Positions 25,269-33,120 of a stretch of 56,495 bases of DNA are shown one piece after another. Numbering within the stretch: position 1 is the first letter of the stretch; every line of letters begins with the position of its first letter. Source of the stretch: DATJZG01 sp035499295 (GTDB lineage Bacteria > Myxococcota > Myxococcia > Myxococcales > Anaeromyxobacteraceae); NCBI GenBank assembly GCA_035499295.1, contig DATJZG010000062.1, forward strand, positions 1-56,495, in the 5' to 3' direction. The position numbers and the translations under genes are program-made. The notes under the pieces were generated by a model that worked only from the letters and a program-made list of their open reading frames with translations, searched no databases and was not told the origin of the DNA.

Positions 25269-25966
25269 CTAGCGCGGGGGCCGCCACTTCCTGAGCTTCG
25301 GCTGCAGCGAGCGGCGCTCGGAGACGTTCCCGGCGCTGTCGGCGAGGACCCGCTGGATGTGCTCCCATTCCGTCCGCGAGCGACGGGGTGGCGATCTCCC
25401 CCGGGCCCCGGGCTGCGCGGCGAACGCCGCCAGGACGATGAAGACGGCTGCGAGGCCACCAGCATCCCGCGCAGGTGGATCTGCATCATCGCCTCGTGCT
25501 TGCGGGCGCCGAACGGCGCTCCTGGAGCGGGAGCAGCGCGGCGGAGGCGAGCACGCTGAAGGCGAGCTGGATCCACGTCCACCGCGCCGGAAGGAGGATG
25601 GCGGCCAGGGCCACGTAGAGGGCGGAGAAGGGGTTGAAGGGGCCGCCGGAGAGGTGGAGGAGCGCGCTCAAGACGCCGGTGTCGAGGGGCATGACCGCGG
25701 CGAGGGCCCGGCCGGAAACCGCGAGCCTCCGCCGCAGCCAGGCATGGAGCCCGGCGTTGAAGGCGACCTCGAGCCCCACCAGCCCGAGGAGCGCGCCGAC
25801 CGGCAGCGAGACGACGCCGGCGGCATGCACCCAGAGGACGGCGGCGGTCTGGACGAGGATGGCCCCCCATTGAAGCCAGCCACTCGAGCTTGATGCGCCC
25901 GGGCTCCGACACCAGGCTCGCGGCCCGCGACGCGGAGCGCCCTTCGGCCCGGCGGAGGTCTTTCAT
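25269..25966 (-). pseudogene. Decayed RegB/PrrB-type sensor kinase fused to the end of RegA/PrrA
   Basis: Reading leftward from ATG 25966, the remnant starts as a RegB-like kinase ('GRIKLEWL'), breaks frame near 25871-25877, and continues as membrane segments 'WGAILVQTAAVLWVHAAGVV' and the RegB quinone-site-like motif 'LSGGPFNPFSALYV'. A second break near 25500 leads to 'HEAMMQIHLRGMLVA', a third near 25455 to 'GLAAVFIVLAAFAA'. The kinase catalytic core and receiver domain are missing. The frame then reads 'TEWEHIQRVLADSAGNVSE' and 'RRSLQPKLRKWRPPR', the Fis-type HTH at the end of RegA/PrrA regulators, lacking about eight residues (normally A/T-RRL-x2-H) between the two parts. So a complete two-component locus has shrunk to about 700 bp. 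The upstream gene is the AcfC-like gene on the same strand. Confidence 0.75.
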
Positions 25967-26006
25967 CGACGCTCGCAAGGGGCTCACCCCGCATCCAGGC
26001 GCGGGA

Positions 26007-26774
26007 CTACCTCCATCCTGCCTGCCGGAAGACCTCATGGCACTCCTCGCTCTTCAGGAAGGCGACGAAGGCGAGGGCGAGGTCGCGCCTTGAGGTCCTG
26101 AGGGTGACCGCCACCGGGGTGCCGCGGTAGAGCCGTTGCGCCTCCGGGAGCTCGACGAGATCGGTCTCGTCCTTTAGCCGGTCATGCCAGCTTCCGAAGG
26201 TGATCCAGGCGTCGAGCTCGGGGCGGTTCCTCCAGGCGGCGATTCCCTCGGCGGTGTTGGTGGCCACGACCGCGATGTTCCTCTGGGTGGCGGCGAGCGT
26301 TCCGAGCCTGCCAACGAGATCCTCCCAAAGCCCGGTCTGCGCCGCGCCGTTCACGTCGAGCAGCTTCACGCCCGGCCGGGCCAGGTCCTCCAGGCTCCGG
26401 ATCCTCCTGGGATTCCCGCGGCGCACCAGGATGGCGGCGGAGCGCAGCCACAGGCTCTCGCGGGTGGAGGCGTCGACGAATCCGGGGTGTCGCCGCTCCA
26501 GGTCGGTGAGCAGGTACTCGGCGCCCTCGAAGATCACGTCGCCGTCCCTCTCGGCTCTCGGCCACCAGCGTTCCTCCGGGCCTCCGTCCACCACCATCCG
26601 CACCCCCTTCGCCCGGGCGAAGCGCTCCGCGCAGCCCCGGATCGGGGTGAGCGGGCCGCCCGGACCGTAGACGTGGAGCTCCGGGGCCGGGCCCGGCCCG
26701 CCGTCCGGCGCGGGCGGCGGGGGCTCCGCGCCCGCCACCGCGGCGAGGACTGCGGCCAGTGCGACATGGGTCAT
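26007..26774 (-). CDS. Periplasmic AcfC-like solute-binding protein
   Basis: A 255-residue exported protein with signal peptide (residues 1-16). The mature part reads as a type 2 periplasmic binding fold of the AcfC / molybdate-sulfate-binding-like group: 'ELHVYGPGGPLTPIRGCAER', 'GGPEERWWPRAERDGDVIFEG', 'LLDVNGAAQTGLWEDLVGRL' and 'ELDAWITFGSWHDRL'. The 'YGPGGP' and 'NGAxQTGLWED' motifs are typical of the AcfC (accessory colonization factor) group. No ABC permease or ATPase is encoded nearby, so the partner is elsewhere or it acts alone as a sensor. Ligand unknown. Confidence 0.82.
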   Translation of the reverse strand: MTHVALAAVLAAVAGAEPPPPAPDGGPGPAPELHVYGPGGPLTPIRGCAERFARAKGVRMVVDGGPEERWWPRAERDGDVIFEGAEYLLTDLERRHPGFVDASTRESLWLRSAAILVRRGNPRRIRSLEDLARPGVKLLDVNGAAQTGLWEDLVGRLGTLAATQRNIAVVATNTAEGIAAWRNRPELDAWITFGSWHDRLKDETDLVELPEAQRLYRGTPVAVTLRTSRRDLALAFVAFLKSEECHEVFRQAGWR

Positions 26775-26877
26775 GGCTCTCTCCCTGCGCGGCCCCGGGA
26801 CCGCACCGCCATTCTAGCCTCGGACCCACACGCCAGGCGCCCTCTGCTATGGTCCGGGGTCCAGAGGAGGTTCCGCC

Positions 26878-28149
26878 TTGAACATCGTCTCCCCCGAGAA
26901 GGCCGTGGCCGCCGTACAGTCCGGCAACCGCATCTTCATCCACAGCGTTGCCGCCGCCCCGCGTCGACTCATCGAGGCGCTCACCGCGCGCGCCCCCTCG
27001 CTGCGGGTGGTGGAGATCGTGCAGCTCCACACCGAGGGCGACGCCCCCTACGCCGCGCCGGAGATGGCCCCGAGCTTCCGGGTGAACTCGGTCTTCGTGG
27101 GCCCGAACATGCGCCGCGCGGTCCAGGAGGGGCGCGCCGATTACCTCCCGGTGTTCCTCTCCGAGGTGCCCAAGCTCTTCCGCTCCGGCCTCCTCGGGCT
27201 GGACGTGGCCCTCGTGCAGGTGTCGCCCCCGGACCGGCACGGCTTCTGCTCGCTCGGGGTCTCCGTCGACGCCTCCCGCGCCGCCGTCCAGGCCGCCCGG
27301 GTGGTGATCGCTCAGGTGAACCGGCTCATGCCGCGGACGCACGGCGACGGCCTCATCCACGTGGACGACATCGACTTCGCGGTCGAGGGGGACGACCCCA
27401 TCCCCGAGCTCCGCCACCCTCCCTTCGGCGAGGTCGACCTCGCCCTAGGCCACCACTGCGCCGAACTGGTGGAGGACGGGGCCACGCTGCAGCTCGGCAT
27501 CGGAGCCATGGCCGACGCCACCTTGCAGGCCCTCTCCGGCCACCACCGCCTCGGCATCCACACCGAGATGCTCTCCGACGGCGTGGTGGACCTGGTCGAG
27601 AAGGGGGTGGTGACGGGCGAGATGAAGCGGGTCCACCCCGGGAAGATCGTAGCGGGGTTCGCTCTCGGCACCCGGCGCCTCTACGACTTCCTCGACGACA
27701 ACCCGGCCGTGCAGATGCTGGACATCGCCTACGTGAACGACCCGGAGGTGATCCGGCGCAACCCCCGCGTCACCGCCATCAACAGCGCCCTCGAGATCGA
27801 CCTCACCGGCCAGGTGTGCGCGGACTCGATCGGCGAGGCGCTCTACTCGGGCGTGGGCGGCCAGATGGACTTCCTGCGCGCCGCGGCGCTCTCCGACGAC
27901 GGCAAGCCCATCGTCGCCATCCCCTCCACCGCCTCGAGCGGGGAGTCGCGCATCGTCTCGCACTTGAAGCCCGGCGCGGGGGTGGTGACGACGCGCGCGC
28001 ACGTGCACTTCGTCGTCACCGAGCACGGCATCGCCGACCTGTTCGGAAAGAACCTCCGCCAGAGGGCCGAGGCCCTCATCGCCGTCGCGCACCCCCGCCA
28101 CCGGGACGCCCTCACCGCCGAGGCGCGGCGGCGCTTCGGGAAGTGGTGA
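26878..28149 (+). CDS. Acetyl-CoA hydrolase / 4-hydroxybutyrate-type CoA-transferase
   Basis: A 423-residue enzyme starting at TTG 26878, 7 nt after GAGGAGG. It belongs to the Cat1/Cat2 class of family I CoA-transferases: 'SGNRIFIHSVAAAPRRLIEAL' at the start, 'VSPPDRHGFCSLGVSVD', 'GATLQLGIGAMADATLQAL', 'LGIHTEMLSDGVVDLV' with the presumed catalytic Glu, 'AINSALEIDLTGQVCADSIG' and 'YSGVGGQMDFLRAA'. It probably moves CoA between acetyl-CoA and another carboxylic acid (4-hydroxybutyrate, propionate or butyrate). Substrate cannot be fixed. It could interact with the ackA-pta acetate pool. Confidence 0.92.
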   Translation: MNIVSPEKAVAAVQSGNRIFIHSVAAAPRRLIEALTARAPSLRVVEIVQLHTEGDAPYAAPEMAPSFRVNSVFVGPNMRRAVQEGRADYLPVFLSEVPKLFRSGLLGLDVALVQVSPPDRHGFCSLGVSVDASRAAVQAARVVIAQVNRLMPRTHGDGLIHVDDIDFAVEGDDPIPELRHPPFGEVDLALGHHCAELVEDGATLQLGIGAMADATLQALSGHHRLGIHTEMLSDGVVDLVEKGVVTGEMKRVHPGKIVAGFALGTRRLYDFLDDNPAVQMLDIAYVNDPEVIRRNPRVTAINSALEIDLTGQVCADSIGEALYSGVGGQMDFLRAAALSDDGKPIVAIPSTASSGESRIVSHLKPGAGVVTTRAHVHFVVTEHGIADLFGKNLRQRAEALIAVAHPRHRDALTAEARRRFGKW

Positions 28150-28157
28150 GGGGAAGG

Positions 28158-28394
28158 CTAGCGCCCCTTCCCGGCCTCCAGGGCGGCGAGCACCCGCGGC
28201 AGCCCCTCGTGCAGCTCGCGCCCGTCCCAGAGGGCCGGCACGGTGCCGCTGCCGCCGCGGTCGGCGAGGGCCTGGCGGTGGCTCTCGAAGTGGATGTTGC
28301 GGAGCGCGATCCCGTCGAGGAGGAAGAGCTCGGCGGCGCGCCGGCGCGCCGTGGCCGAGTCCTCGTCGCCGATGGCGTGGAAGAGCTCCAGCAC
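28158..28394 (-). CDS. Thioredoxin/glutaredoxin-fold mini-protein without active-site cysteines
   Basis: A 78-residue protein from GTG 28394, 24 bp after the lpxC stop, probably in the same transcript. It has the spacing of a glutaredoxin: first strand 'LELFHAIG', helix 'ATARRRAAELFLLDG', second strand 'LRNIHFES', the cis-Pro-type segment 'GGSGTVPALWDGRELHEG' and a final helix 'LPRVLAALEAG'. The usual CxxC between the first strand and helix is replaced by G-D-E-D-S, and no Cys is present anywhere, so it cannot be a normal thiol redox enzyme. A binding or structural role is inferred. Confidence 0.65.
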   Translation of the reverse strand: MLELFHAIGDEDSATARRRAAELFLLDGIALRNIHFESHRQALADRGGSGTVPALWDGRELHEGLPRVLAALEAGKGR

Positions 28395-28418
28395 CCGGAG
28401 CCCCGACCCGGGGTGAGG

Positions 28419-29339
28419 CTAGCGCGCCTCGGCGCCGCCGAGCAGGGGCAGGCGGAGGCGCAGGGGCTCGAGCTCCTTCTCGGCGCTCACGCGCACCACC
28501 ATGTGGCAGCTCGGGTCGGAGAGGACCTTCCTCACCAGGGCCTGGTTGAGGCCGTGGCCGCTCTTGTAGGCACGGAAGTGTCCGATGACGGGGAGGCCGG
28601 CGAGCGAGAGGTCGCCGATGGCGTCGAGCACCTTGTGGCGCGCGAACTCGTCGGGGAAGCGCAGCCCTTCCGGATTCAGGATGGAGAAGTCGTCGACCAC
28701 GATGGCGTTCTCCAGGCTCCCGCCCTTGGCGAGCCCCACCGCCTGCATCTGCTCGATGTCGCGCAGGAAGCAGAAGGTGCGGGCGCGCGCCACCTCGCGC
28801 TCGTAGGCGCGATCGGAGAAGGCGAACCGGAAGGCCTGGTCGGTGACGAGCGGGTGCTTGAAGTCGACGGTGAACTCGATGAAGAGCGACTCGGCGGGCT
28901 CGAGCCGGGCGAGCTTGTCTCCGTCGCGCACCTCCACCGGCCGCACCATGACCAGGAATCGCTTCCCCTGGCGCTGCTCCACCACCCCGGCCTCGCGCAC
29001 GAGAGCCACGAAGGGCGCGGCCGACCCGTCGAGGATGGGGATCTCCGGCCCGTCGACCTCGACCCGGCAGTTGTCGATGCCCATGCCGGTGAGGGCCGAG
29101 AGCACGTGCTCCACCGTGTGAATCCGGGCCGCCCCGGCGGCGAGGTTCGTCGAGAGGGTGGTGTCGGCCACGTACGCAGAGCGGGCCGGGATCTCTGCCC
29201 TCAGGTCCATGCGGACGAAGGTGATGCCGGCGTCGGGCGCGGCAGGGGCGAGCACGATCGTCGCGGGCCGCCCGGAGTGGAGACCCACTCCAGAACACAG
29301 GACCCGCTTCCCGACCGTTCGCTGATGCCAGTACGCCAT
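28419..29339 (-). CDS. lpxC: UDP-3-O-acyl-N-acetylglucosamine deacetylase
   Basis: A 306-residue zinc enzyme for the first committed step of lipid A synthesis. ATG 29339 follows GGAGGT. The N-terminal domain has 'GVGLHSGRPATIVL' and 'IHTVEHVLSALTGMGIDN', which holds a zinc-binding His; the C-terminal domain has 'GSLENAIVVDD', 'PDEFARHKVLDAIGDL' (zinc His and Asp), and 'HFRAYKSGHGLNQALV' with the catalytic His. Length is normal. The gene shows the organism makes lipopolysaccharide. A small thioredoxin-fold gene follows it on the same strand. Confidence 0.96.
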   Translation of the reverse strand: MAYWHQRTVGKRVLCSGVGLHSGRPATIVLAPAAPDAGITFVRMDLRAEIPARSAYVADTTLSTNLAAGAARIHTVEHVLSALTGMGIDNCRVEVDGPEIPILDGSAAPFVALVREAGVVEQRQGKRFLVMVRPVEVRDGDKLARLEPAESLFIEFTVDFKHPLVTDQAFRFAFSDRAYEREVARARTFCFLRDIEQMQAVGLAKGGSLENAIVVDDFSILNPEGLRFPDEFARHKVLDAIGDLSLAGLPVIGHFRAYKSGHGLNQALVRKVLSDPSCHMVVRVSAEKELEPLRLRLPLLGGAEAR

Positions 29340-29639
29340 GTGAACGACCTCCGCTTTCGACCTCGAACCCCCGACCTGCCCTCTCGTTGCGCCGCGGTAC
29401 ACGCAGTGCGCGATGGTATGGAGCAATAAAAATGCCATTCGCCGCGGGAAAACCTGCTACTTCAGTAAATCTTATAGTAATGACAAGTGCTTACTAGCCA
29501 TTTCCACAGACTTTGGCGCCGCTTCTACTGGCAGCGCGCGCCGTGGCGGACGGCGAATCGCGACAGCCGTGTCAGGCCTTGCTCCCCAACACGCAACGAT
29601 TGACGCGACGGGCTATAAGACAGAGAGGGCGAGCGCGAA
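29340..29639. other. AT-rich divergent promoter region between lpxC and the rhomboid gene (300 bp)
   Basis: From about 29420 to 29515 the composition is far richer in A/T than anything else in this window (runs such as CAATAAAAATG and AAATCTTATAGTAATGAC). The stretch lies between the lpxC ATG and the rhomboid GTG. TATAAG-type hexamers occur on the minus strand near 29470 and on the plus strand at 29614-29619, but no clean 17-bp spaced partner was found. It most likely carries strong or regulated promoters for both genes. Confidence 0.5.
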
Positions 29640-30323
29640 GTGAAAACACCCGTGGACGACCCCCCCGTCGAGCGCGGCCCCGCGGTGACGGTGGCCCTCG
29701 TCGCCGCGAACCTCCTTGCCTTCCTCTGGCAACTCAACGTCGGGCCGCCGGGGAACCCGGTCGAGCTGCGCATCCAGCTGTCGGCGCTCGTCGGGGGGGT
29801 CATCCCTTACGAGGTGGTGACTTTCAGGGACATCGGACCGCGCGATATCGTCCCCCCGCCCTTCACCATCCTCACGAGCATGTTCCTCCACGGCAGCTGG
29901 GCCCACCTGGGCGGCAACCTCGCCTTCCTCTGGGTGTTCGGCCCGAGCGTGGAGAGGGCACTCGGGCACGGGCGCTACCTCCTCTTCTACCTCGCGAGCG
30001 GGGTGGCGGCGGCGCTCGCCCACACCCTGCTCGCCATGGCGGTGGGCGATCCCTTCGTGCCCATGGTGGGCGCGAGCGGGGCCATCGCCGGCGTGCTCGC
30101 CGCCTACCTGGTCCTCGCCCCGCGCGCGCCGCGGCGCTCCTACCCCTCGACCGGCTTCTTCATCGGCGTCTGGTTCGTCCTGCAGGTGGTCTACGCCTTC
30201 CTGGGTGGGAGCGGCGCGGGTGTGGCGTTCTTCGCCCACGTGGGAGGATTCGTCCTGGGGTGGATCCTCGCCATGGCCATGGCGCGAAATCGTCCCGGCC
30301 AGGACCCCTCGGTTCCCGCCTGA
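29640..30323 (+). CDS. Rhomboid family intramembrane serine protease
   Basis: A 227-residue protein with about six membrane helices; GTG 29640 follows a purine-rich GAGAGGGCGAG site. Conserved rhomboid features are 'LTSMFLHGSWAHLGGNLAFLWVFG' (the HxxxN-type oxyanion helix), the catalytic Ser in 'PMVGASGAIAGVLAAY' and the catalytic His in 'FFAHVGGFVLGW'. All active-site residues are present, so it should cut substrates within the membrane. It is preceded by an unusually AT-rich stretch. No substrate is apparent from neighbours. Confidence 0.93.
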   Translation: MKTPVDDPPVERGPAVTVALVAANLLAFLWQLNVGPPGNPVELRIQLSALVGGVIPYEVVTFRDIGPRDIVPPPFTILTSMFLHGSWAHLGGNLAFLWVFGPSVERALGHGRYLLFYLASGVAAALAHTLLAMAVGDPFVPMVGASGAIAGVLAAYLVLAPRAPRRSYPSTGFFIGVWFVLQVVYAFLGGSGAGVAFFAHVGGFVLGWILAMAMARNRPGQDPSVPA

Positions 30324-30525
30324 CCGGCCCGCGCCGTCCTTCCGGACCCAGGGTCGCGACGAGAAGACTCACCCACTGCGGTGTCGCAGCGGGCGCGAGC
30401 TCCGCGCCCGTCGCCCGCGGTGGCTCGGCGAGAGACTTCCTAGGAGCCGCTTGCCGGACGCGGAGGAACGCGCCGGTCCGCGGAGGCGGGGAGCGGCCCC
30501 CGTCCCGAGGTGAGCGCACCTCCGC

Positions 30526-31554
30526 TCAGAGGAGGCTCTCCTGCTTGCCGCGCGGGCGGTCCCTCCCCAGGTGGGCGTACGCCGCCGGGAGCGCCAGCCG
30601 CCCCCGCGGAGACCGGGCGAGATATCCCTCTCGCACCAGGAAGGGCTCGTAGACGTCCTCGATCGTGTCCCCTTCCTCCCCCACCGCCGCGGCGACGGCG
30701 TCGATGCCGACCGGCCCCCCGCCGAAGACGTCGATGACGATGGCGAGGATGCGCCGGTCCATGGCGTCGAGCCCCCGGGCGTCCACCTCGAGACGCTCGA
30801 GCGTCCGCTCTACGATGGCGCGCGTGAGCTTGCCGTCGCCCTCCACCTCGGCGAAGTCGCGCGCACGCAGGAGCAGTCGAATGGCGATGCGCGGGGTGCC
30901 CCGGGCCCGGCGGGCGAGCTCTTCGGCGCCGGCCGGGTCCACCGGGAGGGAGAGCTTGCGCGCGGCGCGAACCGCGATCTCCTTCAGGTCCGCCGCCCCG
31001 TAGTACTCGAGCCGCTCCTGGATGGGGAACCGGTCGCGCAGCGGGCTCGCGAGCAGCCCGGTCCGGGTGGTCGCCCCGACGAGGGTGAAGCGCTCGAGCT
31101 TCATCTCCATGGTCTGGGCGCCGAGCCCGGCACCGAGCACCACGTCGAAGCGGAAGTCCTCCATCGCCGGGTAGAGGGCCTCCTCCACCGCCGGGGAGAG
31201 GCGGTGGATCTCGTCGATGAAGAGGATGTCGCGAGGCCCGAGCGCGGTGAGGAGCCCGGCGAGGTCGCCCTTCTTGACGAGCGCCGGGCCGCTCGTCACG
31301 TGCAGCGCCACCTCCAGCTCGGCGGCGAGGATGTGGGCGAGCGAGGTCTTGCCGAGCCCGGGCGGACCCGAGAGCAGCACGTGGTCGAGGGCGTCACCGC
31401 GCTGGCGCGCCGCCTTCGCGTATACCCGGAAGTTCTCCACCAGCTTCGGCTGCCCGACGTACTCGTCGAAGGAGGCGGGGCGGAGCGACTGCTCGAGCCG
31501 CTCCTCGCCCTCCTGGGCCTTCGCCGAAACCTCCCGTGCCGCCCGGACCGCCAT
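30526..31554 (-). CDS. ruvB: Holliday junction branch-migration ATPase RuvB
   Basis: A 342-residue hexameric AAA+ motor. The start of the domain is 'LRPASFDEYVGQPKLVENFRVY', then Walker A 'GPPGLGKTS', Walker B 'DILFIDEIHRL', sensor 1 'LVGATTRTG', and the arginine-finger region 'PLRDRFPIQERLEYY'. The C-terminal winged helix has 'DVFGGGPVGIDAVAAAVGEE' and 'YEPFLVREGYLARSPRGR'. Length is normal. ruvC and ruvA lie upstream on the same strand, but a lipoprotein gene on the opposite strand sits between ruvA and ruvB. Confidence 0.98.
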   Translation of the reverse strand: MAVRAAREVSAKAQEGEERLEQSLRPASFDEYVGQPKLVENFRVYAKAARQRGDALDHVLLSGPPGLGKTSLAHILAAELEVALHVTSGPALVKKGDLAGLLTALGPRDILFIDEIHRLSPAVEEALYPAMEDFRFDVVLGAGLGAQTMEMKLERFTLVGATTRTGLLASPLRDRFPIQERLEYYGAADLKEIAVRAARKLSLPVDPAGAEELARRARGTPRIAIRLLLRARDFAEVEGDGKLTRAIVERTLERLEVDARGLDAMDRRILAIVIDVFGGGPVGIDAVAAAVGEEGDTIEDVYEPFLVREGYLARSPRGRLALPAAYAHLGRDRPRGKQESLL

Positions 31555-31572
31555 GGGGGTAACCTACCATTC

Positions 31573-31962
31573 GTGTCCGACCCCCGCGACAGGACCCGGG
31601 CCCCGCTCGTGGGCCTCGCACTCCTCGCCTGCGCCTGCCAGCCTCTCAACCCGCCGCAGCCAATGGGAGGCGGCGGAGACGGTGGCACCCCGTGCACCCC
31701 GGCGAGCGCCGTGAGCGCCGACACCGTCGCCGTCACCGGAGGAGTCTGCAACCCCTGGTGCGTGACGGTGAGAGCCGGGACCCCGGTGCAGTTCCTCAAC
31801 CAGGATTCGGCCACCTACCTCTTCGACTCCACCGGCGCGGCGGTGTTCGAGATCCTGCTCCCGCCGCTCGGCGGCGCCTTCACGCCGGCCCTCCCCGCCG
31901 GGACGACGGTCGTGACCGAGGTGCACTCCTCCGCGGCGACGGTGACCGTATTCGCGCAGTGA
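31573..31962 (+). CDS. Small lipoprotein with cupredoxin-like C-terminal domain
   Basis: A 129-residue protein, probable GTG start at 31573, divergent from ruvB by 18 bp. The N-terminus has a lipobox-type stretch (L-A-L-L-A-C-A-C), so lipid anchoring is likely. A Gly-rich linker follows, then a beta-sandwich-like segment: 'TPASAVSADTVAV', 'WCVTVRAGTPVQFLNQDS', 'AVFEILLPPLGGAFT', 'VTEVHSSAATVTVFAQ'. The order of strands resembles cupredoxin-like folds, but the copper ligands are not obvious, so copper binding is not claimed. It is convergent with ruvA, whose stop is only 5 bp away. Confidence 0.6.
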   Translation: MSDPRDRTRAPLVGLALLACACQPLNPPQPMGGGGDGGTPCTPASAVSADTVAVTGGVCNPWCVTVRAGTPVQFLNQDSATYLFDSTGAAVFEILLPPLGGAFTPALPAGTTVVTEVHSSAATVTVFAQ

Positions 31963-31967
31963 GCGAG

Positions 31968-32561
31968 TCAGCCCCGCAGGAGCTTGAGCGCTTCCCGCAA
32001 GAGCTCGTCGAGGGCGCGCCCCTGGGAGGCGTCCGCGAGGGCCTCGACCGCCTGCCCCGCCTGCTGGGGCCGGTAGCCGAGCCCGAGGAGCGCGTGCTCC
32101 AGTTGCTCCAGGACCGGCCCGCGGCCGGCCCCCTTCGACGGCGCCGCGGCCCTGGCGAGCGCCACCAGCTTCTCCTTCAGCTCCACCACCAGCCGCTCCG
32201 CCGTCTTCTTGCCGATGCCCGGGACCTTGGTGAGCCGCGCCACGTCTCCGCTCGCCACCGCCAGGGCGAGGTCGCGCGCTTCGATGCCGGAGAGGATGTT
32301 CTGCGCGGCGCGGGGGCCGACCGCCTTCACCCCGATGAGCTCGCGGAAGACCGCCTCCTCCTCCTCGCTCGCGAACCCGTAGAGGTCGAGCGCGTCCTCG
32401 CGCACGTGGGTGTAGGTCCGCAAGAGCACCTTCTCCCCCCGCGGGGGGACGGCCGCGAGGCAGCTCTGCGAGACGCGAACGCGGTACCCGACGCCGTTCA
32501 CGTCCACCACCACCTCCCCGTCGCGCTTGTCGGCGACGGTCCCGGCGAGGTGGGCGATCAA
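31968..32561 (-). CDS. ruvA: Holliday junction DNA-binding subunit RuvA
   Basis: A 197-residue protein that binds four-way junctions and loads RuvB. The start is TTG 32561, which overlaps the ruvC stop as TTGA. The N-terminal OB domain ('LIAHLAGTVADKRDGEVVVD', 'GVGYRVRV', 'YTHVREDALDLYGF'), tandem helix-hairpin-helix motifs ('LIGVKAVGPRAAQNILSG', 'LTKVPGIGKKTAERLVVEL') and the C-terminal three-helix domain that contacts RuvB are all present. Length is normal. TTG is the only start that keeps the ruvC coupling; an upstream start would overlap ruvC. Confidence 0.95.
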   Translation of the reverse strand: MIAHLAGTVADKRDGEVVVDVNGVGYRVRVSQSCLAAVPPRGEKVLLRTYTHVREDALDLYGFASEEEEAVFRELIGVKAVGPRAAQNILSGIEARDLALAVASGDVARLTKVPGIGKKTAERLVVELKEKLVALARAAAPSKGAGRGPVLEQLEHALLGLGYRPQQAGQAVEALADASQGRALDELLREALKLLRG

Positions 32562-33076
32562 GCGCTCTTCCTCGCCCGGGAGGGGCGCGCCGGCGGGAGG
32601 CGCCGCCGCGCCCGCTGGGAGATGTGGCAGACGGCGAGCGCGATGGCGTCGGCCTCGTCCGCCAGCCCGGGCTCGACGCCGAAGAGGGCTCGGACCATCC
32701 GCATCATCTGCGACTTCTCGGCGAGGCCGTTGCCGGTGAGGGCCAGCTTCGCCTGTGCGGGGGCGTACTCGAAGACCGCGAGGCCCGCGCGCGCCGCGCC
32801 GGCGAGGACCACCCCGCGCGCCTGCCCGAGCACCAGCGCCGACCGCGGCGAGACCCCCGAGAAGACCGACTCCACCGCCACCGCCTCGGCCCGGACGCGA
32901 GCGAAGATCGCCTCGAGCCCCTCGAGGATCGACGCCAGCCGGTGCGGGAGGGGCTGGCCTCCGGGCACGAGCACGCCCGACTCGACCACCTCGAGCCGGC
33001 TCCCCACCCTCGCCACCACCCCGTAGCCGCAGCGCTGCGTTCCCGGGTCGATGCCCACGACCACCACGGCGCGCAT
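32558..33076 (-). CDS. ruvC: Holliday junction resolvase RuvC
   Basis: A 172-residue dimeric endonuclease that cuts Holliday junctions. ATG 33076 is used. The catalytic acidic residues are in 'VVGIDPGTQRCGYGVV' (first Asp), 'AEAVAVESVFSGVS' (Glu), and 'LADEADAIALAVCH' (last two Asp). 'PAQAKLALTGNGLAEKSQMM' is the usual conserved central helix. The C-terminus is a short Arg/Pro-rich tail. ruvA follows with a 4-bp overlap, so the two are translationally coupled. Confidence 0.96.
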   Translation of the reverse strand: MRAVVVVGIDPGTQRCGYGVVARVGSRLEVVESGVLVPGGQPLPHRLASILEGLEAIFARVRAEAVAVESVFSGVSPRSALVLGQARGVVLAGAARAGLAVFEYAPAQAKLALTGNGLAEKSQMMRMVRALFGVEPGLADEADAIALAVCHISQRARRRLPPARPSRARKSA

Positions 33077-33120
33077 CGTGCCACGCCTCTGAATACCCGT
33101 CCAGTACCGGTCCTCTATCC

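Noticed and set aside
29600..29619. TTGACG and TATAAG as a promoter for the rhomboid gene
   Set aside because: The boxes are only 8 bp apart instead of about 17.
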